A stretch of DNA of 64,000 nt from Streptomyces sp. NBC_01244 (GTDB lineage: Bacteria; Actinomycetota; Actinomycetes; Streptomycetales; Streptomycetaceae). This document shows positions 58,140-64,000 of the stretch, in pieces. A program made the position numbers and the translations under genes. How positions within the stretch are numbered: position 1 is the stretch's first letter; each line of letters begins with the position of its first letter. The notes under the pieces are model-generated. The model worked only from the letters and a program-made list of their open reading frames with translations, was not told the origin of the DNA and ran no database searches. The stretch is taken from assembly GCF_035987325.1 (NCBI RefSeq), contig NZ_CP108488.1:6820001-6884000 (forward strand). The letters are read 5' to 3'.

Positions 58140-58146
58140 GCGGATC

Positions 58147-58854
58147 ATGCTCGTAGCCGCCGCCGTCTGCCCCGCCCCGCCGATGCTCCTGCCGGAGCTC
58201 GCCACGGGCGCCGCCGCCGAACTCGGCGATGCCCGGACCGCGTGTTCCGACGCGCTGTCCGTGCTCGCCGCCTCCCGGCCCGACCTGCTCGTCGTGGTCG
58301 GAGCCTGCGACCCGGACCACCACGGTGCCTATCCCCAGGGCGCCCGCGGCACCTTCCGCGGATTCGGCGCCGGGGCCGACGTACGGCTGGGCGAGGGCGA
58401 GGAGGGCCCGCGCCTGCTGCCCGCCCCGCTGGCCGTCGGGGCCTGGCTGCTCGGCCGGGCCGGCTGGGGCGCCGCGCCCCTGGAGGGGTTCGGGGTCGCC
58501 GGGCCGCTGGACACCGAGCGGTGTCTGGAGGCCGGCCGGGAGCTCGCCGCACGCGAGGACCGGGTCGCCCTGCTCGTCATGGGTGACGGCAGCGCCTGCC
58601 GCTCCCTGAAGGCCCCCGGTTACCTCGACGAACGCGCCGCCGCCTTCGACGCCAAGGCGGCCCGCGCGCTCGGCACCGCCGACCTGACGGCCCTCGCCGC
58701 CCTCGACCCGGGACTCGCCGCCGAGCTCCAGGCCGCCGGCCGGGCCCCCTGGCAGGTGCTCGCGGGCGCCGCGGAGGGCGCCGGGCTCGAAGGGCGGCTG
58801 CTGTACGAGGACGCCCCGTACGGGGTCGGGTACTTCGTCGCGGCCTGGTCGTAG
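58147..58854 (+). CDS. Class III extradiol dioxygenase LigB-like protein
   Basis: 235 aa resembling the catalytic B subunit of class III extradiol dioxygenases: MLVAAAVCPAPPMLLPEL at the start, a LLVVVGACDPDHHGAYP strand, LLVMGDGSACRSLKAPGYLD and a C-terminal YEDAPYGVGYFV. The metal-binding His pair of true LigB is not clearly conserved (Cys-Pro instead of the first His), so it may be a non-catalytic homologue. It is regularly found between miaB and miaA in Streptomyces. ATG 58147 is leaderless by position. A bidirectional terminator follows. Confidence 0.75.
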   Translation: MLVAAAVCPAPPMLLPELATGAAAELGDARTACSDALSVLAASRPDLLVVVGACDPDHHGAYPQGARGTFRGFGAGADVRLGEGEEGPRLLPAPLAVGAWLLGRAGWGAAPLEGFGVAGPLDTERCLEAGRELAAREDRVALLVMGDGSACRSLKAPGYLDERAAAFDAKAARALGTADLTALAALDPGLAAELQAAGRAPWQVLAGAAEGAGLEGRLLYEDAPYGVGYFVAAWS

Positions 58855-58888
58855 CGGCGGCGGGACCGCACGGCGGCACGGAGAAACG

Positions 58889-58928
58889 GAGAAGGGGCGC
58901 GGCACCCAAAGGTGCCGCGCCCCTTCTC
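58889..58928. terminator. Very strong bidirectional hairpin terminator
   Basis: GAGAAGGGGCGCGGCACC (58889-58906) pairs perfectly over 18 bp with 58911-58928, loop CAAA. It separates the LigB-like gene from the convergent small antitoxin-like gene. Confidence 0.9.
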
Positions 58929-58953
58929 TGATTCCGGTCAGTCCGGGACCGCG

Positions 58954-59199
58954 TCAGGAAGCGGCCGGCGGCGTCGGCCCGCCGGGAGCGTCCTTGTGCG
59001 CGATCTTGCCCAGGGCGTCCTTCGCCTTGTCCGCGCCGCTAGAGATCTGGCCGCTGTACTTGCCCTTGGTCTTGGAGTCGACGGCCTTGGCCACCTTCTC
59101 CAGATTCTGGGTGATCTTGCCCTCGTGCTGAGCAGCGAGGTCGCCGACCTTGTCCTTCGCGGGCGCGAGCTTGGCCTTCAGATTGTCCAGCAGGCCCAT
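58954..59199 (-). CDS. Small Rv0909-type antitoxin-like protein
   Basis: 81-aa Lys/Ala/Asp-rich protein, MGLLDNLKAKLAPAKDKVGD then a helical GKITQNLEKVAKAVD and a Gly/Pro-rich end. It matches the actinobacterial family annotated as antitoxin (MT0933/Rv0909-like). No toxin gene is adjacent, so a toxin-antitoxin role is doubtful here. ATG 59199 has GGAAGGTGACC close upstream on its strand. It follows the small acidic gene at 59222 by 22 bp on the same strand, so both are probably co-transcribed. Confidence 0.75.
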   Translation of the reverse strand: MGLLDNLKAKLAPAKDKVGDLAAQHEGKITQNLEKVAKAVDSKTKGKYSGQISSGADKAKDALGKIAHKDAPGGPTPPAAS

Positions 59200-59221
59200 G
59201 GGTCACCTTCCAATAGCGAGG

Positions 59222-59437
59222 CTACGTACGGGCACCCTCTGCGGCCTCGCTGTCCGCGCTGACCTCCGCCGACTGCTGCTTCGGAATCTCGACGGCTTCC
59301 ACCGCGCTCTCCTCCGCCACAGCCTGCTCGGTCCCGGCCTCGTCGGCCGTCGCGGACTCCGCCGTCAGATCCGCGGAAACGGCCTCGTCGGTCGTCGCCT
59401 GGGTCTTGCGGCCGAGAAGCCGGTCCAAAATGCCCAT
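59222..59437 (-). CDS. Small acidic protein of unknown function
   Basis: 71 aa starting MGILDRLLGRK and then Glu/Ala/Ser/Thr-rich, ending SEAAEGART. The amphipathic, slightly basic N-terminus and acidic tail recur in Streptomyces small proteins sometimes labelled gliding motility protein without functional evidence. ATG 59437 has AGGAG 5-6 nt upstream. Upstream partner of the antitoxin-like gene. The 174-bp gap to miaA holds nothing else clear. Confidence 0.7.
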   Translation of the reverse strand: MGILDRLLGRKTQATTDEAVSADLTAESATADEAGTEQAVAEESAVEAVEIPKQQSAEVSADSEAAEGART

Positions 59438-59599
59438 GTCTACTCCTATAACGTTACTCGTGTGAGTGAAGTTCCGCCGTGGGCGGGCCGCCGTACGGCA
59501 GACGTACGCCCGGCCGGAACCCCGCCAAGGCAACGACCCCGGTCCGATCCCGTCACGTAGCTCGATCGGGTACATGGCGATGCCTTGACGAGGGGCTGC

Positions 59600-59605
59600 G
59601 AGACT
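59600..59605 (+). promoter_or_regulatory. -10-like box GAGACT for miaA
   Basis: GAGACT ends 6 nt before GTG 59612. A TTGACG at 59585-59590 is too close to be its -35 box. Confidence 0.35.
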
Positions 59606-59611
59606 GGTGCG

Positions 59612-60550
59612 GTGAGGAAAGCAGCCCCCGCCCCGCGGGTCATCGCCGTCGTAGGACCCACCGCCGCCGGAAAGTCCGATCTGGGCGTAGCCCTGGCCCG
59701 TCATTTCGACGGCGAAGTCGTCAACGCCGACTCGATGCAGCTGTACCGGGGGATGGACATCGGTACCGCCAAACTGACGACCGAGGAACGCGGAGGGGTC
59801 CCGCACCACCTCCTCGACATCTGGGACGTCACCGAGACGGCGAGCGTCGCCGAGTACCAGCGCCTCGCCCGCGCCGAGATCGACAAGCTGCTCGCCCAGG
59901 GCCGTACACCGGTCCTCGTCGGCGGTTCCGGGCTCTACGTGCGCGGCGCGCTCGACGCCATGGAGTTCCCCGGAACCGACCCCGAGGTCCGGGCCCGGCT
60001 GGAGGCGGAGGTCACCCTGCGCGGCCCCGGCGCCCTGCACGCCCGCCTCGCCGCCGCCGACCCCGCCGCCGCGCAGGCGATCCTGCCCAGCAACGGCCGC
60101 CGCATCGTGCGCGCGCTGGAGGTCATCGAGATCACCGGACGGCCGTTCACCGCGAACCTGCCCGGCCACGAGTCCGTCTACGACACGGTCCAGATCGGTG
60201 TGGACGTGGCCCGGCCCGAGCTCGACGAGCGGATCGCGCTGCGCGTGGACCGGATGTGGGAGGCCGGGCTGGTGGACGAGGTCCGCACGCTGGAGGCCGC
60301 CGGCCTGCGGGGCGGAATCACCGCCTCCAGGGCGCTCGGCTACCAGCAGGTACTGGCCGCCCTCGCCGGGGAGTGCACGGAGGAGGACGCGCGCGCCGAG
60401 ACGGTCCGCGCCACCAAGCGGTTCGCCCGCAGGCAGGACTCGTGGTTCCGCCGTGATCCGAGGGTGCACTGGCTCAGCGGGGCCGCCGAGGACCGGGAAG
60501 AACTCGCCGGACTCGCGCAGTCGTTGGTCGAACGAGCGGTCACAGCCTGA
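59612..60550 (+). CDS. miaA: tRNA dimethylallyltransferase MiaA
   Basis: 312-aa enzyme that transfers dimethylallyl from DMAPP to A37 of tRNAs, making the substrate for MiaB. Walker A GPTAAGKSDLG is at residue ~15; NADSMQLYRGMDIGTAK, PHHLLDIWD, LVGGSGLYVRGA and TKRFARRQDSWFRRD are family hallmarks. GTG 59612 begins just before the P-loop strand and is preferred. A small hairpin 68 bp downstream may end the transcript. Confidence 0.96.
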   Translation: MRKAAPAPRVIAVVGPTAAGKSDLGVALARHFDGEVVNADSMQLYRGMDIGTAKLTTEERGGVPHHLLDIWDVTETASVAEYQRLARAEIDKLLAQGRTPVLVGGSGLYVRGALDAMEFPGTDPEVRARLEAEVTLRGPGALHARLAAADPAAAQAILPSNGRRIVRALEVIEITGRPFTANLPGHESVYDTVQIGVDVARPELDERIALRVDRMWEAGLVDEVRTLEAAGLRGGITASRALGYQQVLAALAGECTEEDARAETVRATKRFARRQDSWFRRDPRVHWLSGAAEDREELAGLAQSLVERAVTA

Positions 60551-60617
60551 TCACGTGATGGCATCGGGACGCCCCGCACGCCCGTCCCGGGCCTGACGGC
60601 GTGCCATCATCAAACTT

Positions 60618-60639
60618 CCGCCGGTGCCGTCACCGGCGG
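60618..60639 (+). terminator. Hairpin after miaA
   Basis: CCGCCGGTG (60618-60626) pairs perfectly with CACCGGCGG (60631-60639) around CCGT, between miaA and the membrane protein gene. Confidence 0.5.
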
Positions 60640-60676
60640 TGAACGACGGCGTGCGAAGTCCAAGTGGGGAGGGCGC

Positions 60677-61279
60677 GTGGCGATGGAGGCCGGCCCTCGT
60701 GACACCGGTCGGGACGACACCCGACGGGAAACGGACCCGATGCTTCACAGCGCCCTCGCCGATGGCGAAGGGCTGCCCGGCGGAGCGCCGGTGGACGCAG
60801 ACGGGCTCACCGGCGGGCTCACCCACGGGCTCGCACTGCCCGCGGACGCCGACGGCCTCGGACTGCCCGCGGATCCCGCGCGGCTGACCCCCGACGGCCC
60901 GGACGCGCCCGACTCCGCCGAGGCGGAGGCGGCCGCCGCCCCCGCCTTCGAGGTGGAACTGCGCCCGCAGCGCCGCCTGAGGCTCTGGCAGATCGCCCCC
61001 ATCGTCATGCTGGCCGCGGCCGGATCCCTGATGTTCGCCTTCCCCCTCGCCTTCGAGTTCGGCGACGGCGGAGCGGTCGTCGCCATGCTCGGATTCCTGA
61101 TCAGCTGCTGCGCGGGCGGCTGGGGCCTGATGGCCGCGCGCCGCGTGGGCTACGCCCTGCCGGGGCTCCCGGCCCGCGGTTCGGGGCAGCGGCCCGACTG
61201 GCGCCTCGCCCTGCTGTACGCGCTGGTCGCGCTGGGTGTCGTAGCGCTCGCGGTGTACCGGGTGGCCCGGCTCCGATAG
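60677..61279 (+). CDS. Membrane protein of unknown function
   Basis: 200 aa. A long Gly/Ala/Asp/Pro-rich N-terminus (~95 residues) precedes three hydrophobic segments (IAPIVMLAAAGSLMFAFPLA, AVVAMLGFLISCCAGGWGLM and WRLALLYALVALGVVALAVY). No catalytic motif. GTG 60677 has GGGGAGG about 4 nt upstream; an in-frame ATG follows two codons later. Its place before dapF is usual for Streptomyces. Function unknown. Confidence 0.75.
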   Translation: MAMEAGPRDTGRDDTRRETDPMLHSALADGEGLPGGAPVDADGLTGGLTHGLALPADADGLGLPADPARLTPDGPDAPDSAEAEAAAAPAFEVELRPQRRLRLWQIAPIVMLAAAGSLMFAFPLAFEFGDGGAVVAMLGFLISCCAGGWGLMAARRVGYALPGLPARGSGQRPDWRLALLYALVALGVVALAVYRVARLR

Positions 61280-61326
61280 GGCCTGTCGTCACAGGGGCGG
61301 CCCGGCTGCGCCGGGCGCCGGCTCGG

Positions 61327-61332
61327 TACCAT
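61327..61332 (+). promoter_or_regulatory. -10 box TACCAT, leaderless dapF
   Basis: TACCAT ends 6 nt before GTG 61339; no ribosome site is visible. Confidence 0.5.
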
Positions 61333-61338
61333 GGGCGG

Positions 61339-62214
61339 GTGACGCAGACCAGCCTCTCCTTCCTCAAGGGCCACGGCACCGAGAACGACTTCGTGATCGT
61401 CCCGGACCCGGACAACGCCATCGAGCTGACGCCCTCCGCCGTCGCGCGGCTGTGCGACCGGCGGGCCGGGATCGGCGCGGACGGCGTGCTGCACGTCGTG
61501 CGCTCCGCCGCGCACCCCGAGGCGGCGCACCTGGCCGGCGAGGCCGAGTGGTTCATGGACTACCGCAACAGCGACGGCTCCATCGCCGAGATGTGCGGCA
61601 ACGGCGTCCGCGTCTTCGCCCGCTACCTCCAGCACGCGGGGCACGCGGAGCCGGGCGACCTGGCCGTCGCCACCCGCGGCGGAGTCAAGCGGGTGCACCT
61701 CGACAAGACCGGCGACGTGACCGTCTCCATGGGCCGTGCCGAGCTTCCCGAGGGTGAGGTCACCGTCTCCGTCGGGGCCCGCTCCTGGCCCGCTCGGAAC
61801 GTCAACATGGGGAACCCGCACGCGGTGGCCTTCGTTGACAGCCTGGACGATGCCGGGAAGCTGCTCGACCCGCCCCCGTACAGCCCGGCGTCCGCCTACC
61901 CGACGGGTGTCAATGTCGAGTTCGTCGTCGACCGCGGCCCCCGGCACGTCGCCATGCGCGTCCACGAGCGCGGCTCCGGCGAGACCCGCTCCTGCGGCAC
62001 CGGCGCCTGCGCGGTCGCCGTGGCCGCCATCCGCCGCGACGGCGCCGACCCGGCCGTCACCGGCGCGCCCGTCACGTACACCGTCGATCTGCCCGGCGGC
62101 ACCCTGCTCATCACCGAGCACCCCGACGGGCGGATCGAGATGACCGGACCCGCCGTGATCGTGGCCGAGGGCGAGTTCGATCCCGCCTGGCTCACCGAAA
62201 CGGCTTTCGCCTGA
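61339..62214 (+). CDS. dapF: Diaminopimelate epimerase
   Basis: 291-aa cofactor-independent epimerase converting LL- to meso-diaminopimelate for lysine synthesis. Both catalytic cysteines are in place: MCGNGVRVFARY (~residue 85) and SCGTGACAVAVAA (~residue 220). GHGTENDFVIV and NVNMGNPHAVAFVD are family blocks. Streptomyces walls use LL-DAP, so this enzyme mainly feeds lysine synthesis. GTG 61339 is leaderless by position. Confidence 0.96.
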   Translation: MTQTSLSFLKGHGTENDFVIVPDPDNAIELTPSAVARLCDRRAGIGADGVLHVVRSAAHPEAAHLAGEAEWFMDYRNSDGSIAEMCGNGVRVFARYLQHAGHAEPGDLAVATRGGVKRVHLDKTGDVTVSMGRAELPEGEVTVSVGARSWPARNVNMGNPHAVAFVDSLDDAGKLLDPPPYSPASAYPTGVNVEFVVDRGPRHVAMRVHERGSGETRSCGTGACAVAVAAIRRDGADPAVTGAPVTYTVDLPGGTLLITEHPDGRIEMTGPAVIVAEGEFDPAWLTETAFA

Positions 62215-62354
62215 AGCTTCCCTCTAATGGGTGATCCGTTTCACGCTGAGCGAGAGGTGGACTGCGCCACGTGGTGGGGTCGGTAGCATCAGGCACCGGC
62301 CCTGCGGGCGCACCCCATGCCCACCACCGCCGGTCGAAGCCGTCGGAGGTGCCC

Positions 62355-64000
62355 ATGAGTGCAGAGGCCACGAACCCCGAAGCACGTCCCGAAGCGCTCC
62401 CCGAACTTCGCAGACGCGGCCGTACCAGGCTTGACCTGCGACGACTCGGACGCGCTGCGCTGCTCGGCCCCACGCCCCGGGATCGACTGCCGGACGCCAT
62501 CGGCCATGTCGCCGAAGCGCACCGCGCCCACCACCCCGACGCGGACCTGTCACTGCTGCGCCGCGCGTACCTGCTCGCGGAGACCTCGCACCGCGGCCAG
62601 ATGCGCAAGAGCGGTGAGCCGTACATCACACATCCGCTCGCCGTGACGCTCATCCTGGCCGAACTGGGCGCCGAAACCACCACCTTGACGGCCTCGCTCC
62701 TCCACGACACCGTCGAGGACACCGACGTGACCCTCGATCAGGTCCGCGAGGAGTTCGGCGACGAGGTCTGCTTCATCGTCGACGGCGTCACCAAGGTCGA
62801 GAAGATCGACTACGGCGCCGCCGCCGAGCCCGAGACCTTCCGCAAGATGCTCGTCGCCACCGGCAACGACGTCCGCGTGATGTCCATCAAACTCGCCGAC
62901 CGGCTGCACAACATGCGCACCCTCGGCGTGATGCGACCGGAGAAACAGGCCCGCATCGCCAAGGTCACCCGCGACGTCCTCATCCCGCTCGCCGAACGGC
63001 TCGGCGTGCAGGCCCTGAAGACCGAGCTGGAGGACCTCGTCTTCGCGATCCTGCACCCCGAGGAGTACGAGCACACCCGCGCCCTCATCGCGGCCCACGC
63101 GGGCGAGCGCGACCCGCTGCCCGCCATCGCCGACTCGGTACGGGTCGTCCTGCGCGACGCGGGCATCGCCGCCGAGGTGGTCGTACGGCCCCGGCACTTC
63201 GTCTCCGTCCACCGCATCTCCCTCAAGCGCGGGGAACTGCGCGGCTCCGACTTCGGCCGCCTGCTGGTCCTCGTGGGGGAGAACGCGGACTGCTATGCCG
63301 TGCTGGGGGAGCTGCACACATGCTTCACCCCGGTCATCTCCGAGTTCAAGGACTTCATCGCCACCCCCAAGTTCAACCTCTACCAGTCCCTGCACACCGC
63401 CTTCGCCACGTCGGAGGGGCCCACCACCCAGGTGGCCGAGGTCATCGTGCGGACCCGGCAGATGCACCGGGTCGCGGAGGCGGGCGTGGTGGCGCTCGGC
63501 AATCCGTACACGGCCCCGCCGTCGGCGGAGCCGGTCGCGGCGGCCGACTGCGACGAGGAGCGGGTGGACCCGACCCGGCCCGGCTGGCTGTCGCGGCTGC
63601 TCGACTGGCAGCAGTCGGCGCCCGACCCCGACACCTTCTGGGACGTCCTGCGCTCGGAGCTGGCCCAGGACCGGGAGATCACCGTGTTCCGCGCCGACGG
63701 AGGCGTCCCCGGCACCATCAGCCTGCCGGCCGGCGCCAGCTGTATCGACGCCGCCTACGCGCAGTACGGCGAGGCGGCCCACGGCTGTATCGGCGCCCGG
63801 GTCAACGGGCGCCTGACCTCCCTGTCCTCGCGGCTCTCCGACGGGGACACCGTCCAGCTCCTGATCGCGCACGACGCCTCCTCGGGGCCCACCGCCGACT
63901 GGCTGGACCACGCCAAGACCCCGGCCGCCCGGATCGCCGTCAGCAGCTGGCTCGAGGCCCACCCCGACGGGGCCCGGCCCGCCGACGCCGCACCCAGGCC
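62355..64000 (+). CDS. rshA: RelA/SpoT-family protein RshA, 3' end cut by window
   Basis: 548 complete codons visible. The (p)ppGpp hydrolase HD domain (~residues 60-210) is intact: HRGQMRKSGEPYITHP, LLHDTVEDTD (HDxxED) and KLADRLHNMRTLGVM. The synthetase domain (~265-390) keeps Asp in SDFGRLLVLV, DCYAVLGELH, PKFNLYQSLHT and the Glu of AEVIVRTRQMH. It lacks the usual RPKHYYS/YQKM lysines (RPRHFVSVHRIS instead) and the AHWKYK end. A TGS domain follows (~430-490, TVFRADGGVPGTISLPAGAS). ATG 62355 has GGAGGTG about 3-8 nt upstream. A TAGCAT box at 62284 may be its -10. Position after dapF matches the second RSH gene of S. coelicolor. Confidence 0.9.
   Translation, partial: MSAEATNPEARPEALPELRRRGRTRLDLRRLGRAALLGPTPRDRLPDAIGHVAEAHRAHHPDADLSLLRRAYLLAETSHRGQMRKSGEPYITHPLAVTLILAELGAETTTLTASLLHDTVEDTDVTLDQVREEFGDEVCFIVDGVTKVEKIDYGAAAEPETFRKMLVATGNDVRVMSIKLADRLHNMRTLGVMRPEKQARIAKVTRDVLIPLAERLGVQALKTELEDLVFAILHPEEYEHTRALIAAHAGERDPLPAIADSVRVVLRDAGIAAEVVVRPRHFVSVHRISLKRGELRGSDFGRLLVLVGENADCYAVLGELHTCFTPVISEFKDFIATPKFNLYQSLHTAFATSEGPTTQVAEVIVRTRQMHRVAEAGVVALGNPYTAPPSAEPVAAADCDEERVDPTRPGWLSRLLDWQQSAPDPDTFWDVLRSELAQDREITVFRADGGVPGTISLPAGASCIDAAYAQYGEAAHGCIGARVNGRLTSLSSRLSDGDTVQLLIAHDASSGPTADWLDHAKTPAARIAVSSWLEAHPDGARPADAAPR

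Larger units (their letters stand above)
57456..58146. repeat. Gene-free repeat region of direct repeats and nested palindromes
   Basis: This 691-bp stretch shows no convincing gene. It contains a 43-bp direct repeat (57472-57514 and 57543-57585, two mismatches), a hairpin that is an inverted copy of the 35395 element, and a nested palindrome (57691-57922). The rest is G/C-rich with scattered shorter copies of the same words. Confidence 0.8.

Noticed and set aside
58954..59437. A toxin-antitoxin pair
   Set aside because: The antitoxin label rests on family similarity; the neighbouring acidic protein has no toxin fold and both genes look co-directional housekeeping-like.

Overview
The window is a high-GC actinobacterial chromosome segment, almost certainly from Streptomyces. 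The gene order osaC<>osaA-osaB-ftsK-rodZ-rimO-pgsA-cinA-clgR ... recA-recX ... gluABCD ... miaB-miaA-dapF-rshA is the one I recall from the S. coelicolor core chromosome (about SCO5747 to SCO5794). GTG starts, ATGA/GTGA coupling, missing Shine-Dalgarno sites and GC-rich hairpin terminators fit that assignment. Gene identities rest on motifs and recalled family knowledge; no database search was run. No rRNA, tRNA, IS element, integrase or CRISPR array was seen.

Layout. 1-7345: osmotic-stress regulators, with a truncated osaC-like gene divergent from a soluble poly-HAMP hybrid kinase (osaA) and its response regulator (osaB). 7548-14850: division, envelope and tRNA/ribosome housekeeping (ftsK, rodZ-like, rimO, pgsA, cinA, clgR). 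15099-28992: small accessory genes and repair enzymes (small membrane protein, SDR, Nei-type glycosylase, RibD-like protein, the large helicase lhr, AraC regulator, nucleotidyltransferase, azlCD, DUF3046, AI-2E family protein, a Clp_N-HTH regulator). 29040-31596: 2'-5' RNA ligase-like protein, recA and recX; recA carries both a LexA-box promoter and a RecA-NDp-type promoter. 31721-38194: an FtsX-type permease broken by a G-run frameshift, an unknown gene, a cysteine dioxygenase-rhodanese operon behind a cysteine-rich leader peptide, and an FAD monooxygenase. 38407-44295: gluABCD-type uptake operon and a two-component system.

44365-54807 looks like an accessory cassette for N-glycan use: a Tat-exported GH85 endoglycosidase and a GH5 beta-mannosidase-like enzyme run left, while a GH38 alpha-mannosidase, a LacI regulator and a ROK sugar kinase run right. 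A central promoter region holds a LacI-type operator. The inferred scheme is extracellular release of the glycan, import by a transporter not present here, cytoplasmic trimming to mannose and GlcNAc, and phosphorylation. 54826-64000 returns to core genes: TAXI-type binding protein, miaB, a LigB-like protein, two small proteins, miaA, a membrane protein, dapF and the RelA/SpoT homologue rshA (cut by the window end).

Two patterns run across the window. First, at 17 start codons, mostly transcription-unit heads without a good Shine-Dalgarno site, a -10-like hexamer lies exactly 6 or 7 nt upstream of the ATG/GTG, as expected for leaderless mRNAs. Second, most convergent or operon ends carry near-perfect hairpins, and the long gene-free stretch 57456-58146 is built of nested palindromes and direct repeats.
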